NCBI GenBank assembly: GCA_937870915.1
Contig: CALMZQ010000003.1
Coordinates: 124,001-188,000 of the forward strand
Reading direction: 5' to 3'
Length of the DNA: 64,000 nucleotides
Source: an uncultured Ignavibacteria bacterium
GTDB lineage: Bacteria; Bacteroidota; Ignavibacteria; Kapaibacteriales; Kapaibacteriaceae
Position 1 is the first letter of the stretch. Each line of letters begins with the position of its first letter. The position numbers were made by a program, and so were the translations under genes. Positions 45,745-53,984 of this stretch are shown here, one piece after another. The notes beneath the pieces were generated by a model. It made no database searches. It saw only the letters and a program-made list of their open reading frames with translations, and was not told where the DNA came from.

Positions 45745-46610
45745 AGGGATGTAAGGAGGCTCTCACAATAACTCCGGTAGCTGGAAGCCGGAAGCTGAGC
45801 AACGCTCCGTTGATACTCACTTGCTGTGAGAAAACCCTGATGGAGGGCAACTTCTTCTAAACACCCGATCTTCAATCCCTGGCGCTTTTCAATCGCATGG
45901 ATGAACGTGCTTGCGTCCAGTAGACTCTCGGGCGTTCCGGTATCAAGCCAGGCTATTCCCCTGCCCAGTTGTTGAACGTGCAAGCGGTTTTGTTCGTGGT
46001 AGATCCGGTGCACATCGGTTATCTCCAGCTCACCACGAGGTCCCGGAGTAAGTGATGTGGCGATGTCTGTAACACTACCGTCATAAACATACAGTCCCGG
46101 TATAGCCAGATCAGAACGGGGCTCCTTAGGTTTTTCTTCGATTGAAACGATTTGACCTTCGGAACCGATCTCTACAACGCCATAGCGTTCCGGATCAGAG
46201 ACGCGGTAGCCAAAAATCGTTGCACCTTTGTTGGCAGAAATCGCCGTACGAAGGAAGTCTAGCTTACCATAGAAGATGTTGTCACCGAGTATGAGGCAAA
46301 CCGGTGAGCCCCCTACAAATTCCTTTCCCACACGAAAGGCATCGGCTATGCCGAGGGGCTGATCCTGCACTGCATAGGAGATGGAAATACCATAACGAGA
46401 ACCGTCACCTAACAACCGCTCAAACACCGGTGTGTCCGCGGGAGTAGAAATGATCAGAACCTCTCGGATCCCTGCCATCATCAACGTTGACAAAGGATAG
46501 AAGATCATCGGTTTATCGTAGACCGGTTGCAGCTGCTTCGAAAACGCTGCCGTAAGTGGATACAGACGTGTCCCACTACCGCCGGCAAGAATGATCCCGC
46601 GTGTTTCCAT
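45741..46610 (-). CDS. rfbA: Glucose-1-phosphate thymidylyltransferase
   Basis: The ATG at 46610 is preferred over the TTG codon just before it. The 289-residue protein has the nucleotidyltransferase signature GIILAGGSGTRLYPLT, the sugar-phosphate loop KQLQPVYDKPMIFYPLS and LGDNIFYG, and the length of RfbA/RmlA. It makes dTDP-glucose, the first step toward dTDP-rhamnose and other deoxysugars for surface glycans. The other rml genes are not nearby. It is separated from phoU by an inverted repeat array and is followed by nhaA with a 4-bp overlap. Confidence 0.93.
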   Translation of the reverse strand: METRGIILAGGSGTRLYPLTAAFSKQLQPVYDKPMIFYPLSTLMMAGIREVLIISTPADTPVFERLLGDGSRYGISISYAVQDQPLGIADAFRVGKEFVGGSPVCLILGDNIFYGKLDFLRTAISANKGATIFGYRVSDPERYGVVEIGSEGQIVSIEEKPKEPRSDLAIPGLYVYDGSVTDIATSLTPGPRGELEITDVHRIYHEQNRLHVQQLGRGIAWLDTGTPESLLDASTFIHAIEKRQGLKIGCLEEVALHQGFLTASEYQRSVAQLPASSYRSYCESLLTSL

Positions 46611-46628
46611 CAAGGAAATTACGGATAT

Positions 46629-46774
46629 CTAGTTACTCAGTTACTAGTTACTAGTTACTCGGTTACTAGTTACTCGGTTACTCGGTTACTAGTTACTCAG
46701 ATACTCAGTTACAGTAACTAGTAACTAGTAACCAGTAACTAGTAACTAGTAACTAGTAATTAGTCACTAGTCAT
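46629..46774. repeat. Inverted array of GTTACT-type units between phoU and rfbA
   Basis: About 80 bp of GTTACTAG/GTTACTCG/GTTACTCA units (46630-46711) are followed directly by about 60 bp of the reverse complement, (AGTAACT)n. The two arms can form a very long imperfect hairpin. The TAG stop of phoU is within the right arm. The 64-aa + strand ORF through this stretch is an artefact. Confidence 0.9.
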
Positions 46775-47450
46775 TACTCCCAAGTCCTTCGTCGTTCACC
46801 GAACGGTGACGTACAAGTTTGGCCTCGGCGAGGAAGATAACGTTCTCGGCGATGTTGGTGGCATGATCGGCCATACGTTCGAGGTTGTAGAGGCCAAGGA
46901 GGAGTTGGGCCCCATCTGCCACGAGTGTGCTATCTGCGATCATGATCTCGATGAGTTCATTGCGCAGGGTATCGTAGAGCTGGTCCACCGTAAAGTCTGA
47001 AGGGAGGACGTGGGCAGCAAGTTCGGGATCGTTATTGATGAAGGCATCGAGGCTTGATTTCAGCATGGTATATGCTGCATTGGCGATGCGATTCATATCG
47101 ATCTGATTGGCCAGCTGTACAGCGTTCGGTGAGACCACAACGATCGATGCAATATTCGTTGCCATATCGCCGATACGTTCAAGCTCGTTGTTGATCTTCA
47201 TCGCTGCGAGGAGCAGACGAAGATCCGTAGCAACGGGCTGATTGAGCGCAAAGATGCGCTGACATTGTTTGTCGATCTTGAGATCGAGTTTGTCCACCTT
47301 GTCATCACGATCGATCACGATCAGTGCCAATTCTTGATTGCCTTCGCGAAGGGCGCGAAAAGCAAATTCTACCTGCTCTTCAACGAGCGAACCCATGCGG
47401 ATGAGTCGCGTGCGGAGTTTGTCGAGATCTTCTTCAAATGTGCGGTTCAT
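46767..47450 (-). CDS. phoU: Phosphate signalling protein PhoU
   Basis: The 227-residue protein has two PhoU three-helix repeats with the metal-binding E/DxxxD patterns (ELERIGDMATNIA and NLERMADHATNIAENV). PhoU links the Pst transporter to the PhoR kinase and represses the Pho response when phosphate is plentiful. It is the last gene of pstSCAB-phoU, 3 bp after pstB. Confidence 0.96.
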   Translation of the reverse strand: MNRTFEEDLDKLRTRLIRMGSLVEEQVEFAFRALREGNQELALIVIDRDDKVDKLDLKIDKQCQRIFALNQPVATDLRLLLAAMKINNELERIGDMATNIASIVVVSPNAVQLANQIDMNRIANAAYTMLKSSLDAFINNDPELAAHVLPSDFTVDQLYDTLRNELIEIMIADSTLVADGAQLLLGLYNLERMADHATNIAENVIFLAEAKLVRHRSVNDEGLGSND

Positions 47451-47453
47451 GGT

Positions 47454-48221
47454 TTATCCGAAACGGCCTGTGATATAATCCTCTGTTTCCTTCTTGGCCG
47501 GACTCGTGAAGATCGTGCGTGTTCGATCGAATTCAATGAGTGAGCCCATGAGGAAGAAACCTGTGAAGTCTGAGACGCGTCCGGCCTGTTGCATGTTGTG
47601 TGTCACAAGCACAATGGTGTACGTGTCTTTCAATTCCGTAATGAGTTCTTCTACCTTGCCAGTGGAGATTGGGTCGAGTGCAGAACACGGCTCGTCCATT
47701 AAGAGGATCTCTGGGTTGATGGCAACAGCACGTGCAATGCATAGGCGTTGCTGCTGGCCCCCTGACAGACCGAGTGCGGAATGGTGGAGCCTGTCCTTTA
47801 CTTCTTCCCACAAGGCAGATTTGCGAAGACTGGTTTCAACAACCTCTTCCAGGTCGGTCTTTGAGATCTTTTCATTGAGAGTGAGGCCGTAGGTGATGTT
47901 TTCGAAGATCGACTTCGGGAATGGGATGGACTTCTGAAACACCATGCCTATTCTTCGCCGAAGCGTGACCACATCCACCTCTTTATCATACACGTCTGTA
48001 CCATCCACCATCATATGGCCGTCTACGCGCGTTCCATCGATGAGGTCGTTCATACGGTTGATGGAACGGAGGAAGGTGGACTTCCCACATCCTGACGGAC
48101 CGATGAATGCCGTTACCCTGCGCTCAGGGATTCTCAGCGTGATATTGAACAGCGCCTGCTTCGCACCATAGTGGAAGTTGAAGTCGTGCGCCTCGATCTT
48201 TACGGGATGTTCCTTGGCCAT
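47454..48221 (-). CDS. pstB: Phosphate ABC transporter ATP-binding protein PstB
   Basis: The 255-residue ATPase has Walker [11 protein letters not shown]-loop [12 protein letters not shown] typical of PstB, ABC signature [14 protein letters not shown], Walker [14 protein letters not shown] and the H-loop LVTHNMQQA. It powers phosphate import at the inner membrane. It sits between pstA (15 bp gap) and phoU. Confidence 0.97.
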   Translation of the reverse strand: MAKEHPVKIEAHDFNFHYGAKQALFNITLRIPERRVTAFIGPSGCGKSTFLRSINRMNDLIDGTRVDGHMMVDGTDVYDKEVDVVTLRRRIGMVFQKSIPFPKSIFENITYGLTLNEKISKTDLEEVVETSLRKSALWEEVKDRLHHSALGLSGGQQQRLCIARAVAINPEILLMDEPCSALDPISTGKVEELITELKDTYTIVLVTHNMQQAGRVSDFTGFFLMGSLIEFDRTRTIFTSPAKKETEDYITGRFG

Positions 48222-48236
48222 TGTTCAGGGGGCTTC

Positions 48237-49148
48237 TCAGCGCTTGCGAAGTCGCGAGCGAATGAGGATCGCAGTGAGGTTCAGAAGAAAAGTAAGTCCA
48301 AGCAGGACAATGGTTGTGGCGTATTGTAAGGGAAGGGTCTTGTCTACGTCCGGAGACTGTGTAGATAGGACGAACAAGTGATACCCTAGGTGCATGAATT
48401 TCTCCGTAACAGCATTTGGCAATACTTCCGAAGAGTACGTCACTCCAACAAAGAGTATGGCCGCAACCTCGCCTGCACCACGTCCTACTGCGAGGATGGA
48501 GCCCGTGAGGATGCCGGTAACGGAGTTTGGTAAAACAACCTTTGTGATGGTCTGCCAACGAGTTGCACCGAGAGCAAGTGATGCCTCGCGTAGGTCACGA
48601 GGAACTGCCTTGAGAGACTCTTCAACAGCAACGATCACAACAGGAAGGGTGAGTACAGCAAGTGTGGCAGCGGACCAGAGAAGCGATCCATCGCCGAACG
48701 ATGATGTGCCTAGGGCTCCATCGATATTCGTTCCCATGAACTGGATAAAGAAGCCAACGCCGAAGAGCCCGAACACGATGGACGGAACGCCGGCAAGGGT
48801 GTTCACGGCAAACCGAACGCTACGTGCAAACCACGAATCCTGTTTTGCAAACTCCGTGAGATAGATCGCCGTTGCCGTCCCGATGGGCACACCGAGGATG
48901 GTCATGAGCAAGACGAGAAAAGTTGTGCCCGCAAGAGCCGGGAAGATGCCACCTTCAGTGTTGCTATTCTTCGGAAACTCCGTGAGAAACGTCCACGTAA
49001 CACCGGTCCCACCGTTAAAGAGGAAGGTTCCGAACATTCCAAGGATGATGCCTACAACGGAAAGTGCTGCCGTTGTTGCAAGAAGCACGGCAAAGAAGCC
49101 AAGCAAACGCTTGTTCAGAGACACAGTGGATGTGAAATTCCTGATCAC
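48237..49148 (-). CDS. pstA: Phosphate ABC transporter permease PstA
   Basis: The 303-residue protein starts with GTG, 1 bp after the pstC stop. It has six membrane segments and the EAA-type loop REASLALGATRWQTITKVVLP that contacts PstB. FLTEFPKNSNTEGGIFPAL is the usual periplasmic loop of PstA. Confidence 0.95.
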   Translation of the reverse strand: MIRNFTSTVSLNKRLLGFFAVLLATTAALSVVGIILGMFGTFLFNGGTGVTWTFLTEFPKNSNTEGGIFPALAGTTFLVLLMTILGVPIGTATAIYLTEFAKQDSWFARSVRFAVNTLAGVPSIVFGLFGVGFFIQFMGTNIDGALGTSSFGDGSLLWSAATLAVLTLPVVIVAVEESLKAVPRDLREASLALGATRWQTITKVVLPNSVTGILTGSILAVGRGAGEVAAILFVGVTYSSEVLPNAVTEKFMHLGYHLFVLSTQSPDVDKTLPLQYATTIVLLGLTFLLNLTAILIRSRLRKR

Positions 49149-49149
49149 G

Positions 49150-50337
49150 TCATTGGCCCTGGAAGCGTTTAATAAGTCGCTTCTTCACATACAGCTCAGT
49201 GATTGCATTTAAACTGAAGGAAACCACAAAGAGCAACACGCCTAGGAAGAATAACACACCATAGTGTTCGGACCCCCAGACAACCTCGCCCATTTCACTA
49301 CCAATGGTTGCAGCCACGGTTCGGGCCGGCTCTATCGGAGACCATGTGGAAAGGGGCGCATTACCTGTGGCCATGATGGCGATCATCGTTTCACCAAAGG
49401 CACGTCCGATACCAAGCAGGACGGCAGCAAAAACGCCGGGCGCAGCTGCAGGCAACATCACGCGATAGGCTGTTTGCCATTCCGTGGAACCGAGGGCAAG
49501 GGAGGCCTCATGGAGTGAGCGGGGTACTGCGCTGAGAGCATCTTCGGCGATAGAGAACACGATAGGAATCACTGCTAGCGAGAGTCCAATACCACCAACT
49601 ATGGCGTTGAGTCGGTACGGAATGCCCGTTACGTCCTGCAGGAACGAGGCCACCGTTACCAAGCAGAAGAATCCGATCACTACGGACGGAAAGCCGGCCA
49701 AGAGTTCGATCCCAGGCTTTACGATCTCACGCACCCACCGTTTGGCAAAGAATGCTACATAGAGTGCAGCAAGGATGCCGAGGGGAGCGCCAATGAGAAT
49801 AGCAATCAGAGTTGTCTTCGCTGTGCCTATGAGCAGTGGAACGATTCCAAACTTTGGGACCTCTCCAACCGGCTGCCACGTAGTGCTTGTAAGATTCGAG
49901 AACAACTCGCGCTGTTCCGGTTCTGTTTCTGCAATGTGGTCTTCGGGAAGCTCATCGATATCTGCCGGGAGCAATCCCGATGCAGGATTATAGATCTCCG
50001 GGTACTTCGGATTCTTGGGCTTGTAGATGAACTGTCCGGGAGCCCCTTCTTCGCCACTTTCTGCGGCTGCAGCGGTTGGCTCTTCTACATCGGCATTATA
50101 GACATCTGGTTCACCGCCATACGATTCCGGAACCATCTCAGAAACGGGTTGACCGTTTGAAGATGTTGAGGGGGCTGGTGTTTCATTCTGTGACGTAAAC
50201 AGCGAGGAAGCCTCGCGGAAGACGAAGACAAAGATCAGGAAGATCACAAGGATCGAAGCAGATGCAATGAGGCGAATGGACCACTCGGCGATCCATTCAC
50301 CTGGATGTCGGTTCTGTTTTCGAAACGGATTGCTCAC
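49150..50337 (-). CDS. pstC: Phosphate ABC transporter permease PstC with periplasmic insertion
   Basis: I set the start at the GTG at 50337, with AGGAG 6 bases in front and 26 bp after pstS; the longer ORF overlaps pstS and adds a non-homologous N-terminus. The 395-residue protein has a first membrane segment at about 20-40, then an acidic Pro/Glu-rich insertion of about 110 residues (NETPAPSTSSNG..., ...PEDHIAETEPEQRELFSNL), then the five-helix permease core with the EAA loop HEASLALGSTEWQTAYRVMLP. PstC is usually about 300 residues, so the insertion accounts for the extra length. It should lie in the periplasm near PstS. Confidence 0.92.
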   Translation of the reverse strand: MSNPFRKQNRHPGEWIAEWSIRLIASASILVIFLIFVFVFREASSLFTSQNETPAPSTSSNGQPVSEMVPESYGGEPDVYNADVEEPTAAAAESGEEGAPGQFIYKPKNPKYPEIYNPASGLLPADIDELPEDHIAETEPEQRELFSNLTSTTWQPVGEVPKFGIVPLLIGTAKTTLIAILIGAPLGILAALYVAFFAKRWVREIVKPGIELLAGFPSVVIGFFCLVTVASFLQDVTGIPYRLNAIVGGIGLSLAVIPIVFSIAEDALSAVPRSLHEASLALGSTEWQTAYRVMLPAAAPGVFAAVLLGIGRAFGETMIAIMATGNAPLSTWSPIEPARTVAATIGSEMGEVVWGSEHYGVLFFLGVLLFVVSFSLNAITELYVKKRLIKRFQGQ

Positions 50338-50363
50338 AGTGCTCCTGCTATCATCCTTCAAAG

Positions 50364-51206
50364 TTACTTGCGCTTGATCGGATAATAGCCCACTTCTGTT
50401 ACGATCTTTTGTCCGGCAGGGGAAATGACCCAATCAATGAACTTTTTCACGTTCCCGGCCGGCTTCTGATTCAGGTAGAAATAGAGGAAACGCGAGATAG
50501 GGTATTCTCCTGAGTGGATCGTTGCGTCGTTTGGTGTAACGCCTTTTGACGATGCGTCCTTGGCAACGGAGATGGCCTTCACATTCTTTGCATAGGCAGC
50601 GCCGCCAAAGCCGATGCTATTTGGGTCCTTGGAGACGGCATTGATCAGGGCAGCGGTTCCGGCCATGTGCTGGGCATTGGAGGCAAAGTCTTGCTTGAGG
50701 AGCACATGTTCCTTAAAGAACTCATAGGTGCCGGAGTTATTCTCACGTGAATAGAGGAGGATGGGCTTGTTTGCACCGCCAACATCCTTCCAGTTGGTGA
50801 TCTTGCCTGTGAAGATGTCCTTGATCTGTGCTAAGGTGAGTTGTTTTACGGGGTTGTTCTTGTGGACGTAGACAGCAAGGCCGTCCATCGCAACACGAAT
50901 CTCAAGCCCCTTATACCCAAACTTCTTTTCGAGCTGAGCTACTTCGTCCTTTTTGATGGGACGCGAAGACGCGCAGATATCCGTAGTGCCGTTAATGAGG
51001 GCTGCAATGCCCGTTCCAGACCCACCGCCCGTTACCTGGAACTCTGTATTGGATTTATCCGGATAGAGTTCTGACCAGCGTTGAACAAGGATCACCATGG
51101 TATCCGAGCCCTTGATCGTGATCCGTTGTTTTGGCATAGCCAGAGCAACAATCGTGAGCAAGAGGAAGGTAGCAACGTAGGGGGCTATAAGGCGAATGGT
51201 TTTCAT
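50364..51206 (-). CDS. pstS: Phosphate-binding protein PstS
   Basis: The 280-residue protein has a signal peptide (about 1-23) and phosphate-binding loops ITIKGSDTMVIL, TGGGSGTGIAAL, ICASSRPIK and SRENNSGTYEFF, the PstS pattern. It captures phosphate in the periplasm for PstCAB. It is the first gene of the operon, with Pho-box-like half-sites 66-94 bp upstream. Confidence 0.96.
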   Translation of the reverse strand: MKTIRLIAPYVATFLLLTIVALAMPKQRITIKGSDTMVILVQRWSELYPDKSNTEFQVTGGGSGTGIAALINGTTDICASSRPIKKDEVAQLEKKFGYKGLEIRVAMDGLAVYVHKNNPVKQLTLAQIKDIFTGKITNWKDVGGANKPILLYSRENNSGTYEFFKEHVLLKQDFASNAQHMAGTAALINAVSKDPNSIGFGGAAYAKNVKAISVAKDASSKGVTPNDATIHSGEYPISRFLYFYLNQKPAGNVKKFIDWVISPAGQKIVTEVGYYPIKRK

Positions 51207-51237
51207 GGTCGGTTAGGAGAGGTGAACAGAACGTGCT

Positions 51238-51300
51238 GCAATTTACTGGTCTTCAGAGGAGCCACGGCTGGGATAACGAGAGTGTTACGTGTTGGTAACG
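51238..51300 (-). promoter_or_regulatory. Pho-box-like site and possible -7 element upstream of pstS
   Basis: On the minus strand CGTTACC-aaca-CGTAACA-ctct-CGTTATC (51300 down to 51272) gives three 7-bp half-sites with exact 11-bp period, the geometry of PhoB boxes. A weak -7 candidate TAAATTGC follows at 51245-51238. It lies between the porin stop and pstS, 32 bp or more before the pstS ATG. Confidence 0.5.
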
Positions 51301-51306
51301 TATCGC

Positions 51307-52548
51307 TCAGATGCCGAGCTCCATGTTGAAGCGGGTATAGTAGTTGAAGGTAACGAGGCTGTTGTTGTTGTACAGTGTGTTGCGGTTTGTGCCGAATTCG
51401 AGATTGAGTTTGATACGGTGCCTGTTGACATAGTATCCAACATTTGCCGCGATGTTCACCTGTTGCTGGTACTCGGCAAGCCCCTTTAGCTGATCTCCTG
51501 CGTCGACCAAGGCATATCGAGCTGCCACGCTCCACATGGACGGAAAGATATATGACGCCTGCATCATGTAGCCCGAGCCAACGAAGATGGCTGCATAGTC
51601 CTTCTTTGTTGTGTCTTTATAGGTGATCGGGTTGTTTGACGTTCGTTGTGCGTACTCGCCGTAGAGGGATAGACCGCTGTATTTGAACAACACATCTCCA
51701 TAGATCACATTGGCTGTGCGTTGTTGGTAGAGAGTTTTTCCCAAGGAGCCCCGTGTTTTGGTCTGATTCTCATTGTGTTGGGCAGAGAGACCGATACTAA
51801 GCTTTGGCGACTGTTCGCGGGAGATGTCTCCTTCGAAATAGTCACCACCATTGGTGAACGCACCCAAGGGGAGGTATTCCACGCGGGCGGTATAGGCAAG
51901 GCCACCGCCAGAGATTGCCGGTTGATTACGACCATCGCCGCTAGAGACTGCAGCGCGGATGTTCACGATCTGGTCACCTGTTATTGGGCGCCAGAATGCT
52001 TGAAAACCAAAATCTCGGTCAAGATTGAAAGCGCCGTTCACAATTGAACGGTCGGCGATCTCAAGGTCAGCCGACGAGATCACACGTTGGCGGTTGCCGG
52101 GGAGCTTTGTTTGACCAAATCCCACCTGGAGATTTGGGTTAAAGTTCCAGAAGATCATAGCGTCTCGGATCACGTTAGGGAACTGCGTATCGGCCCAGTC
52201 CATATCAGAACGAGAGAAAGACAACTGAAGGTTAAAACTCAACCGTGGGTCAACGAGAGACCCACCGAATCGAAGGCGAAGACGGCGAACAGCGAACTCA
52301 GTGGTACCAGCTGAGAGATCTAGGTCATCATCTTCATCCATGGTCTTCGTGGTATAGATGGCCCAGTTTTGCATACGGAAGCGCATCACAACTCGGGTTG
52401 CAGAGTCGGCCGACTGAAAAACAACACCATCGGCGTTAAAATCGAAGCTTCCATGCGATTGTGTTGTGGCCTGAGAAACCGCCTCAGCTGAGATCACGGC
52501 AAAAAGCGAGGCAAGGATCAGAAAGGAGCGGAGTACCGAACCGGTCAT
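51307..52548 (-). CDS. Phosphate-selective porin O/P family protein
   Basis: The 413-residue outer membrane protein has a signal peptide (ending AEAVSQA) and a 16-strand porin pattern of the OprO/OprP family (VVMRFRMQNWAIY, RRLRLRFGGSLVDPRLSFNLQLSFSRSD, ITGDQIVNIRAAVSSG). The family passes phosphate or polyphosphate across the outer membrane. Its position next to pstSCAB-phoU and a similar Pho-box-like site upstream support phosphate uptake. The last residues NMELGI lack the usual terminal Phe. Confidence 0.88.
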   Translation of the reverse strand: MTGSVLRSFLILASLFAVISAEAVSQATTQSHGSFDFNADGVVFQSADSATRVVMRFRMQNWAIYTTKTMDEDDDLDLSAGTTEFAVRRLRLRFGGSLVDPRLSFNLQLSFSRSDMDWADTQFPNVIRDAMIFWNFNPNLQVGFGQTKLPGNRQRVISSADLEIADRSIVNGAFNLDRDFGFQAFWRPITGDQIVNIRAAVSSGDGRNQPAISGGGLAYTARVEYLPLGAFTNGGDYFEGDISREQSPKLSIGLSAQHNENQTKTRGSLGKTLYQQRTANVIYGDVLFKYSGLSLYGEYAQRTSNNPITYKDTTKKDYAAIFVGSGYMMQASYIFPSMWSVAARYALVDAGDQLKGLAEYQQQVNIAANVGYYVNRHRIKLNLEFGTNRNTLYNNNSLVTFNYYTRFNMELGI

Positions 52549-52596
52549 GAGAATGTCCGTCGATTGTTATGGGAACATTAGCAGATTGTTACGTCG

Positions 52597-52644
52597 CGAA
52601 ACTATGGGGCGGTTTCTTCACATCCCCGTTACCTTTCGGTAACA
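52597..52644 (-). promoter_or_regulatory. Pho-box-like site plus -7 element upstream of the porin
   Basis: TGTTACC-gaaa-GGTAACG (52644-52627, minus strand) has two half-sites with 11-bp period and is also palindromic. After exactly 22 bp comes TAGTTTCG (52604-52597), one mismatch from TAnnTTTG. The box-to--7 spacing equals that of the response-regulator gene. A further single CGTAACA lies downstream. Confidence 0.5.
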
Positions 52645-52650
52645 TTGGCT

Positions 52651-52732
52651 CCGGGAGAGTAAGGCTCCCGACGTCACTCCGGGAGAGTAAGGCTCCCGAC
52701 GTCACTCCGGGAGTGGTTCTCCCGCCGGGGCA
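52651..52732. repeat. 28-bp direct repeats forming CGGGAG-CTCCCG hairpins
   Basis: Two identical 28-bp copies (CCGGGAGAGTAAGGCTCCCG plus ACGTCACT) lie at 52651-52678 and 52679-52706, followed by a diverged third (CGGGAGTGGTTCTCCCG). Each forms a 6-bp stem. They fill the 200-bp divergent gap between the porin and pfkA together with the two promoters; there is no gene here. Confidence 0.85.
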
Positions 52733-52735
52733 ATG

Positions 52736-52749
52736 TATCTTCGCACCTC
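52736..52749 (+). promoter_or_regulatory. -7 element TATCTTCG before pfkA
   Basis: TATCTTCG (52736-52743) is one mismatch from TAnnTTTG and ends 6 bases before the ATG. No Shine-Dalgarno is present, so a leaderless mRNA is likely. Confidence 0.4.
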
Positions 52750-53709
52750 ATGAAACGCATTGCAGTCTTTACCAGCGGGGGCGATGCTCCCGGTATGAAC
52801 GCCCACATCCGTGCTGTTGAGCGCACGGGTGAGAAGCGTGGCCTTGAAGTGATCGGTATCATCGGGGGATACTCGGGAATGATGCTGGGTCATTTTGAGG
52901 TGCTTGATCGGATTCGGACGGCAAACATTATCGACCGAGGGGGCACGATCCTTAAAACGTCTCGGTGTCCGGAATTCGAAGAGGTGGAGGGTCGTATTAA
53001 GGCCGCAGAAGAGTTGCGCAAACACGGTATCGACGGCGTGGTTGCCTGCGGTGGTGATGGAACGTTTCATGGTGCACATTATCTCTGGCAAGAACACGGG
53101 ATTCCCATCGTTGGTACACCGGGCACGATCGACAATGATCTTTCCGGTACAGACTATACGATTGGTTACGATACCGCAATCAATACGGCTGCCCAGGCCA
53201 TTGATAAGATCAGGGATACGGCGGATAGTCACGGCCGACTCTTCTTCATCGAAGTCATGGGACGCCACGCGGGCTTCATAGCCATGGATGTTGGTATCGC
53301 GTGTGGCGCTGAATATGTTGCCGTGCCCGAAACGCTCACAGACATCGACGAAATGTATCAACGCATCCTCGCCCAAGGCCTGGATAAACGCACGGTGGTT
53401 ATCGTGGGTGAAGGCGACGAACTCGGCGGTGCCCTCGGCATCAGTAAAAAACTTGAAGAACGCTACGGAATCTCATCCAAGATCTCCATCCTCGGACATA
53501 TTCAGAGAGGGGGCTCACCAACTGTACGAGATCGTGTGCTTGCCTCACGCCTCGGCGCAGCTGCCGTAGATGCTCTCCTCGAAGGTCGGTCCGATGTGAT
53601 GGTGGGCGAAATGTCGGGACAGATCACGTCTGTCCCACTCGAACAAACGTGGGAAGAGCGCAAACTTGTCCCACCATACCTCACTGAATTAGCATACCTA
53701 CTCGTATGA
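52750..53709 (+). CDS. pfkA: ATP-dependent 6-phosphofructokinase
   Basis: The 319-residue protein matches the length of bacterial PfkA. GGDGTFHGA and TPGTIDNDL carry glycine at the two positions that separate ATP- from pyrophosphate-dependent enzymes, so ATP use is predicted. FFIEVMGRHAG and GHIQRGGSPTVRDR line the fructose-6-phosphate site. It makes fructose 1,6-bisphosphate in glycolysis. It overlaps the DUF1844 gene by 4 bp. Confidence 0.96.
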   Translation: MKRIAVFTSGGDAPGMNAHIRAVERTGEKRGLEVIGIIGGYSGMMLGHFEVLDRIRTANIIDRGGTILKTSRCPEFEEVEGRIKAAEELRKHGIDGVVACGGDGTFHGAHYLWQEHGIPIVGTPGTIDNDLSGTDYTIGYDTAINTAAQAIDKIRDTADSHGRLFFIEVMGRHAGFIAMDVGIACGAEYVAVPETLTDIDEMYQRILAQGLDKRTVVIVGEGDELGGALGISKKLEERYGISSKISILGHIQRGGSPTVRDRVLASRLGAAAVDALLEGRSDVMVGEMSGQITSVPLEQTWEERKLVPPYLTELAYLLV

Positions 53710-53984
53710 AACCAACATTTCTTACCGTCATTCAAGTCTTTCAGATCGAAGGCATGGTTGCTCTCGGAAAGATGCTCAACCCTGCAACAAATGAAATCAC
53801 AAAGAGCATCGAACATGCTCGCTATGTGATCGATGTGCTCGATATCCTTCATGAAAAAACGAAGGGTAACCTTGAAAGCGATGAAGCGCGATTCTTGGAT
53901 CAAACGTTGAGCACTCTCAAACTGAACTTTGTAGATGAATTCGGAAACCCAAGCACGCCCTTCGTCTCCGGCGAACTAGCCTGA
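53706..53984 (+). CDS. DUF1844 family protein
   Basis: The 92-residue helical protein has the DUF1844 pattern (FLTVIQVFQIEGMVALGKMLNPATNE, AR.VIDVLDILHEKTKGNL..DE). The function is unknown; members often sit next to central metabolism or translation genes. It is packed between pfkA (4-bp overlap) and nadK (1-bp overlap, TGATG). Confidence 0.85.
   Translation: MKPTFLTVIQVFQIEGMVALGKMLNPATNEITKSIEHARYVIDVLDILHEKTKGNLESDEARFLDQTLSTLKLNFVDEFGNPSTPFVSGELA

Noticed and set aside
46527-46721. 64-aa + ORF through the phoU-rfbA gap
   Set aside because: Its second half is only the translation of GTTACTA units (LLVTSYSVTSYSV) and the first half is antisense to rfbA.
46629-46774. Possible CRISPR array
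   Set aside because: Units are 7-8 bp, adjacent without unique spacers and partly inverted; no cas genes nearby.
50338-50433. Upstream start of pstC from the ORF track
   Set aside because: It overlaps pstS by 70 bp and adds a sequence without family similarity; the GTG at 50337 has AGGAG at the right distance.
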